This document shows, one piece after another, positions 8,257 to 17,568 of a stretch of DNA of 64,000 nt. Numbering within the stretch: the first letter of the stretch is position 1; each line of letters begins with the position of its first letter. The position numbers and the translations under genes were made by a program. The notes below the pieces were generated by a model. That model did not search any database, was not told the DNA's origin, and was given only the letters and a program-made list of their open reading frames with translations. This stretch comes from Pseudomonas sp. SCA2728.1_7 (lineage in GTDB: Bacteria > Pseudomonadota > Gammaproteobacteria > Pseudomonadales > Pseudomonadaceae), in assembly GCF_018138145.1 (NCBI RefSeq), contig NZ_CP073104.1, positions 868,001 to 932,000 on the forward strand. Direction: 5' to 3'.

Positions 8257-9372
8257 TCACGGCAGATGTTCTTTGCGCTGGCTCTCCAGAAGCTCGGTGA
8301 CATCGGCCGGTTGATACACCCAACCGATGAACAATTCATAGCCAACCGCCAGAATCACCGGCCCGGTAAACAAACCGATAATGCCGCTGGTGACCATGCC
8401 GCCCAGTGCGCCAATCAGCACCACCGGCATCGGCACCGCGACGCCGCGCCCCAGCAACATCGGCTTGAGCACGTTGTCGGCAAGCCCGGCAATCGCCATC
8501 CACACTGCAAAGATAATCGTGCCAGCGCTGACCCCATCCACGGCGAAGACATAAATCACGATGGGCAGCGTGATCAGCAACACCGGCAATTGGGTGATGC
8601 CCAGCAGCAACACCATCAAGGCGAGAACACCGGCCGCTGGTACGCCCATGACCACCAGCGCCACGCCGACCAGCAGCATCTGAATAAACGCGATGCCAAC
8701 CACGCCCTGCGCCACGGCGCGGATGGTTGCCGTGCACAGTTCGGCAATCTGCGGGCCGCGCACCGGCCCGGAAATGCGTGTGGTGACAGCCACCGCTGTG
8801 CGGTGGCCGCGCTCGCCGTGATGCATGATCAGCCCGGCGACGATCAAGGCAACCACGAACACCACAATGCCCGCTCCGACACCGGCGGCTTGATGCAACA
8901 CCACTTTGCTCCAGTCCTTGAGGTGTGGCGCCAGTTCCTGAAACACCCAGCTCAGATCCTGTGACGCATGCGTCCAGATGCCGTACAGCGGCGCGCCAAT
9001 CAGCGGCCAGCCTTCCACACTGGCCGGGGGCGGCGGAATTTCGAACTGCCCGGCCTCGAACGTGTGCATGCTGCCTTTGATCGAATCGGCGATCGACGCG
9101 CCCAACAGGCTTAACGGCAACATCAGAATCACCAAGCCCAGCAGCACCAGAATGATTGCCGCCCAGCCGTAGCGATTGCCGAGTTTCGCGCCCAGCAGCT
9201 GATTCAGCGGATACAGCGTGACGGCCAGGATCAACGCCCAGAGCATGACATTGAGAAACGGATGGAAAATGTCGTAACAGAACAGCACCAGAATGGTGAT
9301 CAGCCCCGCTCGAATGAGCACATCCAGCAGCGCTCTGGAACTCTGAAACGCTATCAGCGGTTTGTCTTCCAT
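8257..9372 (-). CDS. AI-2E/PerM-family membrane permease
   Basis: A 371-residue polytopic inner-membrane protein with seven to eight hydrophobic segments. Two open the protein (about 17-55), another pair lies at 60-90, and a C-terminal set at 200-340 includes the family signature around GLADNVLKPMLLGRG. The family (PF01594) includes PerM and the proposed AI-2 exporter TqsA; substrates for most members are unknown. The gene stands alone, separated from its neighbours by about 110 bp downstream and about 450 bp upstream. Confidence 0.9.
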   Translation of the reverse strand: MEDKPLIAFQSSRALLDVLIRAGLITILVLFCYDIFHPFLNVMLWALILAVTLYPLNQLLGAKLGNRYGWAAIILVLLGLVILMLPLSLLGASIADSIKGSMHTFEAGQFEIPPPPASVEGWPLIGAPLYGIWTHASQDLSWVFQELAPHLKDWSKVVLHQAAGVGAGIVVFVVALIVAGLIMHHGERGHRTAVAVTTRISGPVRGPQIAELCTATIRAVAQGVVGIAFIQMLLVGVALVVMGVPAAGVLALMVLLLGITQLPVLLITLPIVIYVFAVDGVSAGTIIFAVWMAIAGLADNVLKPMLLGRGVAVPMPVVLIGALGGMVTSGIIGLFTGPVILAVGYELFIGWVYQPADVTELLESQRKEHLP

Positions 9373-9821
9373 GTCGGCTCTCCTGATTGGGCCAGCGTTG
9401 AACCGCTGTGAGCCTAGTTCACATCCCGGCAGGCACCGTAAATTTTCCCGCCAAGCTGGAACAGGCGTACACCCGGCCCATCAACCCTTTCAGCAAATTT
9501 TTATCCCGCACCACGAGCAGCCATATGTGGATGCTGCATAAGATTGCCTGCCGCCGTGGAATATCTGACCACTGATGCTCTGTTCAAAGGCCTGCCGACC
9601 CGGATGATGGCGTGTTAACATCGCTCGCAATATTTTTATCTTTGTGTGACTTTTTAACCGGCCGACTTAGACGGGCTACTACCGCTGCCAGCAGCAACTG
9701 TGCGGGGCTACTTATGGAAACGTGGGCTTTTCACGATTACAGACTCGCAAACCTGCAATCGCACTTCATGTTGTACATCCAGTAGACATCGATACCTGAC
9801 AACTATTTTTTGAGGGCCTTT
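9373..9821. other. 449-bp non-coding gap with probable long leader
   Basis: No gene was found here. The region separates the divergent permease gene (9372) and the AT-rich gene at 9822. An AT-rich stretch at about 9628-9655 could carry the promoter of the latter, which would leave a 5' untranslated leader of about 150 bases. I see no terminator or repeat. Confidence 0.4.
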
Positions 9822-11369
9822 ATGAGTGCCAAGGACGTTTCTCCAAATCCCGACTCCAACTTACATAACAAGCCACATAATAAAAAAAGGATAGCGGCGC
9901 CTTTCTTTCGCGCACTGCCGCCGATAATTATACTTGTTGCCGCAGGGTTGCTTTCATGGATCATGTATCCCTGTCTAAAAGCAATTCAAAGAGACGGCGA
10001 AAAGCTAAAGGCTAATCTTGCATTCATCGACATAAACCGAGCCTTGAATAATTATAAACCGCTCACCATTTCAGATATTCGCCAACAAATGAGTTCGCAA
10101 AGCGCCGAAATTACCAAGGAGTTCGGCGGAAAAGACATGGTTATTATTCTGCCAAGCGACCCGAAGTCAGATTTCTTCCTAGTGAATTACCCCAACAAGC
10201 TTGACGCTCAATTCAACTACCCAGACCACGGGGATGGGGGCACGACCACCAGAAAGCTCAAATATCTCAACAATCCTGTCGGAAGATACTTTTTTGACTT
10301 CACAAAGGAGGACTGGAATTTTCTGATTGATCGAAGTTACATGTTTTCAAACAGCACAACAGCAAACGTTAATCGCAGCGGTTTGGATGATGGTCAATCG
10401 GTAGCTTTTCTCCGGCCCGAGTCGCCCACCAACTTTATAGAGGACTCACCGCGAGCTGTGCCTTACGCGACCACACTGGAGGAACTTAATCAGTGGGCGT
10501 TCTTTCATGAAATGACCCATGCTCACGACCAGGCAGTTCATACCCGCAACTACTTGGATACAACACAAAAATATGGCATGGACATTGATGAGGACACGGG
10601 TCAACTCATTGCGGAATCGATTGCTGATACAGGTGCTGCGTTGATTGCGCTACGCGTGACGGAAAACATGGATACCTTCAAATTCTTGATAAGACCGATG
10701 AGATTCCGAGATCCAGGAGATAACATCCATAGCACTCAGCATGTGTCTGAAGCTGTGCTGCGAGAGATATCTTTAGTCGACGTAAAGGGTAAATCCGATA
10801 TCGAACTAATGACTCTGGCCGAGCGACTGGTGGACCTCTATGTAATCGAGGAAGTGAAGAAATATCAAGAAGCGCGTTATTGGCTATTTTCTTCAAGCCT
10901 GTCTGACAACCTCCTTAACATTAAAAGCGGAATGCTTTACCCAGCAGCAGACATGATGAGCGAAAGCTCATCTGCAATTGAGGCATCACTGCAAAATTTA
11001 TTGTATCAGGGTCAGTTTCGCGAGCTTTTTCCAGAACTGGACGCATCGATACGAAAACATATTTTCAAGTTCTTTGATTACGCCATGATGAAGGCGTATT
11101 GGAAGGCGACTCATGGCCGCATCTTTTCTCACGCAGAAGACTTTAACCCTCAAGCCTTTTCAACAGAAATGCACTACGCGATTGATTACTCGGCTCGCGA
11201 ACGAAAAGATAAAAACAATAAAAAACTTCATGACTACTACATAAGCGCCACCAACAACCGACTGGGATTTGATCAGCACGACATCATCGACAGTCGCTTG
11301 AAACTGGAAATGGAAGAGTTCACTTTGATGAAAAACAGACCCAAGCAATCTCCCGTGAATTCACACTAA
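9822..11369 (+). CDS. AT-rich orphan, membrane-anchored gluzincin-like protein
   Basis: A 515-residue protein I do not recognise. The N-terminus is a polar leader, then one membrane helix (about 32-52, PPIIILVAAGLLSWIMY), so the body is probably periplasmic. A zinc-peptidase motif HEMTH lies at 229-233. About 31 residues later comes ESIAD (Glu265), the spacing and form of the third ligand in gluzincins (HExxH...ExxxD). The rest is helical and charged. A TTG four codons upstream is an alternative start; the ATG at 9822 has a TGAGGG site. Base composition is clearly more AT-rich than its neighbours, with AAA/AAT/ATA codons frequent, which suggests horizontal acquisition. Enzyme activity is an inference. 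Confidence 0.7.
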   Translation: MSAKDVSPNPDSNLHNKPHNKKRIAAPFFRALPPIIILVAAGLLSWIMYPCLKAIQRDGEKLKANLAFIDINRALNNYKPLTISDIRQQMSSQSAEITKEFGGKDMVIILPSDPKSDFFLVNYPNKLDAQFNYPDHGDGGTTTRKLKYLNNPVGRYFFDFTKEDWNFLIDRSYMFSNSTTANVNRSGLDDGQSVAFLRPESPTNFIEDSPRAVPYATTLEELNQWAFFHEMTHAHDQAVHTRNYLDTTQKYGMDIDEDTGQLIAESIADTGAALIALRVTENMDTFKFLIRPMRFRDPGDNIHSTQHVSEAVLREISLVDVKGKSDIELMTLAERLVDLYVIEEVKKYQEARYWLFSSSLSDNLLNIKSGMLYPAADMMSESSSAIEASLQNLLYQGQFRELFPELDASIRKHIFKFFDYAMMKAYWKATHGRIFSHAEDFNPQAFSTEMHYAIDYSARERKDKNNKKLHDYYISATNNRLGFDQHDIIDSRLKLEMEEFTLMKNRPKQSPVNSH

Positions 11370-11463
11370 CGTTGCAACCCGAGAACCTTGAACAGTCCAT
11401 TTCCTGCGAGAGGTTCTTGGTGATGGGTCGAAACAGGGGAGTATCAACGGCCTTCATCGATTT

Positions 11464-11601
11464 CACTGCTTGCGCTTCGAAAGAATACTCTTCAACAGCA
11501 ACGCCCATCAGTTGAACGAACAATGGACGCTGTTGAGTTCGGTGAACTGGCAGGACTGGAGCGACTTTACCGACACAGGCTCATGGCGATTTTGATCGAG
11601 A
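11464..11601 (+). pseudogene. Remnant of an outer-membrane beta-barrel gene (FadL-like)
   Basis: A short stop-bounded plus-strand frame reads LRFERILFNS...NEQWTLLSSVNWQDWSDF and stops. The WTLL.SVNWQDWS pattern is the alternating beta-strand motif seen late in FadL/TodX-type porins. No start codon, signal peptide or remaining barrel is present between 11370 and the TetR gene, so this looks like a decayed fragment. The fragment is short, so the family assignment is tentative. Confidence 0.4.
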
Positions 11602-11604
11602 CGA

Positions 11605-12210
11605 TCAGCGCGCAAGCATGCCGTGACACAACAGATTCAAAACCCCGCGCATGTGCAAGGCGTGCGCGGCCCGATCCGGGACTTCCTGCGTCGCCAGACG
11701 AATGAACGCCATGTTCGCGTACTGGTTGAACAGCGTCGCCACCACGTCGAGATCGATCGATTCGCGCACTTTGCCGGCCTGCTGAAAATGCAGGAGCAGC
11801 GCTTTCGTCTCTTCAATTACCGCCGCATTCCACGGGCTCATCGCTTCGGCCAGTTCGCCGGTCAGTAGAAACGGCGCCAACTCCCGCCACAGCGAAGCCG
11901 GCATCGCCTGCAGCTGGTAATCGGTCATCAGCCCTTCGAACTCGCACAGCGCCTCCAGCGGATCGCTGTCCTCGTCCAGATTCGCCCGCGCCTCGCGCAT
12001 GGCTTGCTCGTCGGGTTGCTTGAGCAAGGCCAGCAGAATCTCCTGCTTGCCGCCGAAATAATTCACCACCGTCGGCGCGGAAACCCCCGCCTGCACGGCG
12101 ATCTGTTCCAGCGTGGTGGCCGCAAAGCCGTTGCGCTTGAACAACTCGAGCGCCGCCTCGGCAATCACCTGCCGGCGCTGTTCCTTCTGCCGTTCTCTGA
12201 GTCCGCTCAT
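11605..12210 (-). CDS. TetR/AcrR-family transcriptional regulator
   Basis: A 201-residue repressor-type regulator. The N-terminal helix-turn-helix (about 8-55) reads AALELFKRNGFAATTLEQIAVQ then VSAPTVVNYFGGKQEIL, the standard TetR pattern. The C-terminal ligand domain is unspecific. The start MSGLRER at 12210 is preferred over the ATG 24 bases upstream because family members begin just before the QRRQVIAEAA helix. It is divergent from the aminotransferase gene; a perfect inverted repeat between them (12270-12294) is a likely operator. Confidence 0.92.
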   Translation of the reverse strand: MSGLRERQKEQRRQVIAEAALELFKRNGFAATTLEQIAVQAGVSAPTVVNYFGGKQEILLALLKQPDEQAMREARANLDEDSDPLEALCEFEGLMTDYQLQAMPASLWRELAPFLLTGELAEAMSPWNAAVIEETKALLLHFQQAGKVRESIDLDVVATLFNQYANMAFIRLATQEVPDRAAHALHMRGVLNLLCHGMLAR

Positions 12211-12269
12211 GTTGCCTCTGATGATCCTTGCCAATGGCCCTCAGCCTACGGAGATCTTTTTTCACCGAC

Positions 12270-12294
12270 AAATATTTTCTTTACAAAAATATTT
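12270..12294. promoter_or_regulatory. Perfect inverted repeat, candidate TetR operator
   Basis: AAATATTTT (12270-12278), a 7-base spacer, then AAAATATTT (12286-12294). The two arms are exact reverse complements, in the 157-bp gap between the divergent TetR and aminotransferase genes. Size and position fit a TetR-dimer operator; binding is an inference. Confidence 0.55.
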
Positions 12295-12367
12295 TTAGAT
12301 GACAAAACTTTCTCCGTGCAGCGCTGCAACGAACTCACTCACTTGCCCTTTGCTCTGGAGATCCGCC

Positions 12368-13750
12368 ATGTCCGCCGAATTCGATTCGACCCGCAGTACC
12401 CGCGATTACCAAGCCTCTGACGCTGCTCACCACATCCACGCGTTCGTCGATCAGAAGGCCCTCAACGAGGAAGGTCCGCGAGTGATGGTCAGCGGTGATC
12501 GGCTGGCGTTGTGGGACAACGACGGCAATCGCTATCTGGATGGCATGTCGGGTCTGTGGTGCACCAACCTCGGTTACGGGCGCAAGGATCTCGCGGCCGC
12601 CGCGACCGCACAGCTGGAACAACTGCCCTACTACAACATGTTCTTCCACACCACTCACCCGGCGGTGATCGAGCTGTCCGAGCTGCTCTTCAGCCTGCTG
12701 CCCAAGCACTACAGCCATGCGATCTATACCAACTCCGGCTCCGAAGCCAACGAAGTGCTGATCCGCACCGTGCGCAAGTTCTGGCAAGTGATGGGCAAAC
12801 CCGAGAAGAAAATCATGATCGGCCGCTGGAACGGCTACCACGGCTCGACCCTCGCCGCGACGGCGCTGGGCGGGATGAAGTTCATGCACGAGATGGGCGG
12901 CACCATTCCCGATGTGGCGCACATCGATGAGCCGTACTGGTTCGCCCACGAAGGCAACCTCAGCCCGGAAGAATTCGGCTTGCGCGCGGCGCGACAACTG
13001 GAAGACAAGATTCTCGAACTGGGCGCCGACAAGGTTGCCGCATTTGTCGCCGAACCGTTTCAGGGTGCGGGCGGCATGATCATTCCGCCGGCGACGTACT
13101 GGCCGGAAATTCAGCGTATCTGCCGTAAGTACGATGTGTTGCTGTGTGCTGACGAAGTGATTGGCGGGTTTGGTCGCACCGGTGAATGGTTTGCGCATCA
13201 GACGTTCGGGTTTGAGCCGGACACGTTGTCGATCGCCAAAGGCCTGACCTCCGGTTACATCCCCATGGGTGGCTTGATTCTGTCGCGGCGCATGGCCGAG
13301 GCGCTGGTGGAAAAAGGCGGCGTGTTTGCCCACGGCCTGACCTATTCCGGCCACCCGGTGGCGGCCGCTGTGGCGATTGCCAACCTCAAGGCCTTGCGCG
13401 ATGAAGGCGTGGTCGCGCAGGTGAAATCCGATACCGGACCGTATCTGCAGAATTGCTTGCGCGAGGTGTTTGGCAATCACCCGTTGGTGGGTGAGATTCA
13501 GGGCGTTGGTCTGGTGGCGGCGTTGCAGTTTGCTGAAGACAAGGCCAGCCGCAAGCGCTTTGCCAATGAAAACGACATTGCCTGGCGTTGCCGCACGATT
13601 GGCTTTGAGGAAGGGCTGATCATTCGCTCGACATTGGGGCGGATGATCATGGCGCCGGCGCTGGTGGCCACGCGTGCGGAGCTGGATGAGCTGATCGACA
13701 AGACGCGGATTGCGGTGGATCGGACGGCGCGGGAGTACGGCGTTTTGTGA
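12368..13750 (+). CDS. Class III PLP aminotransferase (SpuC/omega-aminotransferase type)
   Basis: A 460-residue pyridoxal-phosphate enzyme that probably moves an amino group from an omega-amino acid or polyamine to pyruvate. Visible motifs are LDGMSGLWCTNLGYGR, YTNSGSEANEVLIRTVRKFWQ (phosphate site), RWNGYHGSTLAA, CADEVIGGFGRTGEWF (the Asp that holds the pyridine ring), and SIAKGLTSGYIPMGG with the Schiff-base lysine. It resembles PA5313- and SpuC-type Pseudomonas enzymes. The ATG at 12368 lies after GGAGATC. It is divergent from the TetR gene, which probably represses it. The exact substrate is open. Confidence 0.9.
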   Translation: MSAEFDSTRSTRDYQASDAAHHIHAFVDQKALNEEGPRVMVSGDRLALWDNDGNRYLDGMSGLWCTNLGYGRKDLAAAATAQLEQLPYYNMFFHTTHPAVIELSELLFSLLPKHYSHAIYTNSGSEANEVLIRTVRKFWQVMGKPEKKIMIGRWNGYHGSTLAATALGGMKFMHEMGGTIPDVAHIDEPYWFAHEGNLSPEEFGLRAARQLEDKILELGADKVAAFVAEPFQGAGGMIIPPATYWPEIQRICRKYDVLLCADEVIGGFGRTGEWFAHQTFGFEPDTLSIAKGLTSGYIPMGGLILSRRMAEALVEKGGVFAHGLTYSGHPVAAAVAIANLKALRDEGVVAQVKSDTGPYLQNCLREVFGNHPLVGEIQGVGLVAALQFAEDKASRKRFANENDIAWRCRTIGFEEGLIIRSTLGRMIMAPALVATRAELDELIDKTRIAVDRTAREYGVL

Positions 13751-13779
13751 TCGGCTGAAGGAATATGGCGGCCGGACTA

Positions 13780-13853
13780 CCGCTATCGCGAGCAGGCTCA
13801 CTCCTACATTTGGAATGCGTTCCCCTGTAGGAGTGAGCCTGCTCGCGATGGCG
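13780..13853. repeat. Paired REP palindromes
   Basis: Two oppositely oriented copies of the Pseudomonas REP core (CGCGAGCAGGCTCACTCCTAC and its complement) face each other about 16 bp apart, just after the aminotransferase gene. They can form a long hairpin in RNA. Confidence 0.85.
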
Positions 13854-14019
13854 TCAGTCGGGTTGAAAACAGGCAAGATTCAATCCCGTCGATTACTCCG
13901 CACGCCGCTTGGTGTTAAATAGGCGCCAGTCTTAACCTTGTCGCTTATAGCTGTGCAACGAGAACCGATATGAACACCCACTCCAGGAAAAACACCCAAA
14001 TTCAAACAGCGGTGAGCGC

Positions 14020-15723
14020 ATGATCGAAGTCACCGAAGTTTCCATTGCCCAACTGCGCGCCGCGCTCGAGTCCGGCCAGACCACCGCGGTCGAACTGGTG
14101 CAGGCATATCTCGCACGCATCGATGCCTACGATGGCGCCGACACCCCAACGGCGCTGAATGCCGTGGTCGTGCGCAACCCTGAAGCGTTGAACGAAGCCC
14201 GCGCATCGGATGCCCGCCGCGCCCAAGGCGAAACCCTCGGCCCGCTCGATGGCATTCCCTACACCGCCAAAGACAGCTATCTGGTCAAGGGCCTCACCGC
14301 CGCGTCCGGCAGCCCGGCCTTCGCCGATCTGGTTGCCTATCGCGATGCCTTCACCATCGAACGCCTGCGCGCGGCCGGGGCAATTTGCCTGGGCAAGACC
14401 AACATGCCGCCGATGGCCAATGGCGGCATGCAGCGCGGCGTCTACGGTCGCGCTGAAAGCCCTTACAACGCCGATTACCTGACTGCGCCGTTTGCCTCCG
14501 GTTCGTCGAACGGTGCTGGCACCGCCACGGCAGCGAGTTTCGCTGCGTTCGGTCTGGCCGAAGAAACCTGGTCGAGCGGGCGTGGCCCGGCGTCGAACAA
14601 TGGTTTGTGCGCCTACACGCCGTCGCGCGGGGTGATCTCGGTGCGCGGCAACTGGCCGTTGACGCCGACCATGGACGTCGTCGTGCCTTACGCACGGACC
14701 ATGGCTGACTTGCTCGAAGTCCTCGACATCGTCGTTGCCGAAGACCCGGACACCCGTGGCGACCTCTGGCGCCTGCAACCGTGGGTGCCGATTCCGAGCG
14801 TCAATGAAGTGCGCCCCGTCGTTTACGCCGATCTGGCCGCCGACGCCAAAGCACTGGCCGGCAAGCGATTCGCCGTACCACGCATGTTCATCAACGCCGA
14901 CCCTGAAGCCGGCACCAGCGAAGCACCGGGCATCGGTGGCCCGACCGGCCAGCGCATCAATACCCGCGCTTCGGTAATCGACTTGTGGAAGCAGGCGCGC
15001 CAGGCCCTCGAAGCGGCCGGTGCCGAAGTCGTCGAAACCGATTTCCCGCTGGTCTCCAACTGCGAAGGCGATCGTCCCGGTGCGCCAACCGTATTCACCC
15101 GTGGTCTGGTCTCGAAAGAGTTCCTTCACCATGAGCTGTGGGACCTGACCGCATGGGCGTTCGACGACTTCCTGCAAGCCAACGGCGACCCGAAACTCAA
15201 TCGTTTGGTCGACGTCGACGGGCCGAAAATCTTCCCGCACGAACCGGGCACGCTGCCTAACCGTGAAGGTGATCTGGTGGCGGGCATGGACGAATACGTG
15301 CGCATGGCCGAGCGCGGCATCACGCCGTGGAATGAAATCTCTACCGTACCCGACGGCCTGCGCGGTCTCGAGCAGACTCGACGTATCGATCTTGAGGAGT
15401 GGATGGATAAGCTGGGCCTCGACGCCGTGCTGTTCCCGACCGTCGCCGATGTCGGCCCGGCGGACGCCGATGTCAATCCTGAGTCAGCCGACATCGCTTG
15501 GAGCAACGGCATCTGGGTGGCCAACGGCAACCTCGCGATCCGCCACCTCGGCGTGCCGACCGTCACCGTGCCGATGGGCGTGATGGCCGACATCGGCATG
15601 CCGGTCGGCCTGACCTTCGCCGGCCGCGCCTACGACGACTCGAACCTGCTGCGCCTGGCCGCCGCATTTGAATCGACCGGCAGCAAACGCCAGATCCCGC
15701 CGCGTACGCCGCCACTGTCGTAA
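14020..15723 (+). CDS. Amidase-signature family hydrolase
   Basis: A 567-residue enzyme of the amidase signature superfamily, which hydrolyses amide bonds with a Ser-cisSer-Lys triad. Lys84 lies in GIPYTAKDSY. The first serine pair is at 162-163 in SGSSNGAGTATAAS, and the nucleophile is Ser185/186 in ETWSSGRGPAS. That last segment is unusual: most family members read GTDTGGSIRxPA here, so the residues around the nucleophile differ although the serine and arginine remain. The C-terminal half contains LGLDAVLFPTVADVGP and the GVPTVTVPMGV strand. The substrate cannot be predicted. It is a single-gene unit flanked on both sides by REP palindromes. Confidence 0.85.
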   Translation: MIEVTEVSIAQLRAALESGQTTAVELVQAYLARIDAYDGADTPTALNAVVVRNPEALNEARASDARRAQGETLGPLDGIPYTAKDSYLVKGLTAASGSPAFADLVAYRDAFTIERLRAAGAICLGKTNMPPMANGGMQRGVYGRAESPYNADYLTAPFASGSSNGAGTATAASFAAFGLAEETWSSGRGPASNNGLCAYTPSRGVISVRGNWPLTPTMDVVVPYARTMADLLEVLDIVVAEDPDTRGDLWRLQPWVPIPSVNEVRPVVYADLAADAKALAGKRFAVPRMFINADPEAGTSEAPGIGGPTGQRINTRASVIDLWKQARQALEAAGAEVVETDFPLVSNCEGDRPGAPTVFTRGLVSKEFLHHELWDLTAWAFDDFLQANGDPKLNRLVDVDGPKIFPHEPGTLPNREGDLVAGMDEYVRMAERGITPWNEISTVPDGLRGLEQTRRIDLEEWMDKLGLDAVLFPTVADVGPADADVNPESADIAWSNGIWVANGNLAIRHLGVPTVTVPMGVMADIGMPVGLTFAGRAYDDSNLLRLAAAFESTGSKRQIPPRTPPLS

Positions 15724-15734
15724 CGCGATCAAAA

Positions 15735-15960
15735 CTGTAGGAGTGAGCCTGCTCGCGATGCGGTGTGTCAGCCAGAATAAACTTGACGGACACACCGCCA
15801 TCGCTGGCAAGCCAGCTCCCACAGGTTTCAGCTCCGCCACAAAATCCCCATTCAACCCAAATCCCCTGTAGGAGCGAGCCTGCTCGCGATAGCGGTCTGT
15901 CAGTTAAATTTATCGAGACTGACACACCGCTATCGCGAGCAGGCTCACTCCTACAGGGGG
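15735..15960. repeat. Cluster of four REP palindromes
   Basis: Between the amidase and porin genes there are REP cores at about 15735-15765, 15798-15825 (a TGGCAAGCCAGCTCCCACAG variant), 15868-15895 and 15927-15959. The last two are inverted relative to each other. Confidence 0.8.
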
Positions 15961-16055
15961 TTGTGTGATGCCGTTCATTGAGCACATCCGCTCAATCCCC
16001 GGCGCTGAAATCCCTCGATCATTCAGGCCACCTTCATTGCCGCTGGCCACCGACC

Positions 16056-17351
16056 ATGATCGACCGCGCCCCTTTGCGTCTCACCCTCCTCACGCTGCTC
16101 TGCGGTCTGAACCCAACCGCCCACGCCAGCGGTTTTTTCGACGACGCCAAAAGCGAAATCCTCAGCCGCAACTTCTTCCTCAGCAACGACTACCGCTCGC
16201 CCTCACCGTCGGGCAAAAACTACAAACAGGAATGGGCTCAGGGCTTTATCGGCACCTTCTCATCTGGTTTCACAGCAGGAACAGTCGGTTTCGGCATTGA
16301 CGCCCACGCCTTCACCGGGCTGAAACTGGACGGAGGTCGAGGCCATTCCGGCACCGGTTTGTTGCCAGTGGACAGCGACGGTCGCAGCGAAAACGATTAC
16401 TCCAGCGCCGGCGGCGCGCTCAAGCTGAAAGCCTCGCGCACCACCCTCGCCTTCGGTGAAATGACCGTCGAAACCCCGGTGTTCGACACCTCCGACAAAC
16501 GCCTGCAACCGGAGTACGCCAGCGGGTTTCTGCTCAACAGTGCCGAGCTCGATCACGTCAATCTGGTGGCCGGGCATTTCACTGCGTTCAAGAATCAGGA
16601 CAGCTCATCCGGCAAAGGCGATTTCTACGGCTATGGCGCCAATACCGAGGCCGGCGGGATCAGTTTCCTCGGCGCCGACCTGTTCGCTGACACCCCGATT
16701 GGCGGCGCGTTGTACGCGTCTGAACTCAGCGATACCTGGCACCAGTACTACGGCAATCTGCATTTCAAGCAGTCCGGCGTGCTGCTCGATGCCAACCTCT
16801 ACCACACCCGCGACACCGGCCGCGCGCTGGCCGGCGCCATCGACAACACCGCGTTCAGCCTGTCCGGCAAATATGCCTTCGGCCCACATGCAGTGATGCT
16901 CGGCTGGCAACGGATCAACGGTGACACGCCGTTCGACTTCGTGGGCGGCGACTCGATCTACCTCGCCAACTCGATCAAATACGCCGACTTCAACGGCGCC
17001 AACGAACTCTCATGGCAAGCGCGCTACGACCTCGACCTCGGCGCCTTGGGCATCCCCGGCCTGAGCTTCATGACCCGCTACGTCAGCGGCAGCCACATCG
17101 ACGGCACCCACGCGCCCAAGGGCGGCGCCTACAACCCGTTCGATCCTGACAGCGGCAGTTACCAGCCGCAGCAAGGCGATGGCGGCAAACACTGGGAGCG
17201 CGATATCGATTTGAAATACGTCGTGCAATCGGGCGCGGCGAAGGATTTGTCGGTGCAGGTGTCGCATGTTTCGCACCGGGCCAATGAGGCGCAGGCAGGG
17301 GATGATATTGACCGGATCTACGTGGTGATCCAGTACCCACTTGGTTTCTAA
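16056..17351 (+). CDS. OprD-family outer-membrane porin
   Basis: A 431-residue outer-membrane channel for small nutrients. It has a signal peptide (about 1-24, ending AHAS), then the OprD opening GFFDDAKSEILSRNFFLSNDYR. Typical internal features are the EWAQGFIGTFSSGFT strand, the loop after GLKLDGGRGHSGTG, RYVSGSHIDGT, and the C-terminal strand IYVVIQYPLGF ending in Phe, the outer-membrane insertion signal. The ATG at 16056 is chosen because the signal peptide follows it. The OprD subgroup, and so the substrate, is not assignable by eye. Confidence 0.93.
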   Translation: MIDRAPLRLTLLTLLCGLNPTAHASGFFDDAKSEILSRNFFLSNDYRSPSPSGKNYKQEWAQGFIGTFSSGFTAGTVGFGIDAHAFTGLKLDGGRGHSGTGLLPVDSDGRSENDYSSAGGALKLKASRTTLAFGEMTVETPVFDTSDKRLQPEYASGFLLNSAELDHVNLVAGHFTAFKNQDSSSGKGDFYGYGANTEAGGISFLGADLFADTPIGGALYASELSDTWHQYYGNLHFKQSGVLLDANLYHTRDTGRALAGAIDNTAFSLSGKYAFGPHAVMLGWQRINGDTPFDFVGGDSIYLANSIKYADFNGANELSWQARYDLDLGALGIPGLSFMTRYVSGSHIDGTHAPKGGAYNPFDPDSGSYQPQQGDGGKHWERDIDLKYVVQSGAAKDLSVQVSHVSHRANEAQAGDDIDRIYVVIQYPLGF

Positions 17352-17383
17352 CCCACCACCCCTCGCGATTTGAAACGCTATCC

Positions 17384-17548
17384 CCTGTAGGAGTGAGCCT
17401 GCTCGCGATAGCGTCTTTTCAGCAACATTCATGCTGACTGATACACCGTTATCGCGAGCAGGCTCACCCCTACAGGTTTCTGCGTCGATCACCAGGCTGT
17501 GTTTACACCGCCGAACCTGTGGGAGCGAGCCTGCTCGCGAAGGGGCCA
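17384..17548. repeat. REP palindromes after the porin gene
   Basis: A facing pair of REP cores at about 17384-17412 and 17448-17476 is followed by a single GGGAGCGAGCCTGCTCGCGA copy at about 17518-17545. Confidence 0.85.
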
Positions 17549-17568
17549 GTGAAGTCAGCGCAAATCGC

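Noticed and set aside
9822..11369. Assignment of the AT-rich gene to a named toxin or anti-phage system
   Set aside because: Only the membrane helix and zinc motif are visible; nothing in the neighbourhood supports a defence role.
13970..14023. 17-codon frame overlapping the amidase start
   Set aside because: It has no family resemblance and no evidence beyond an ATG and an overlapping stop.
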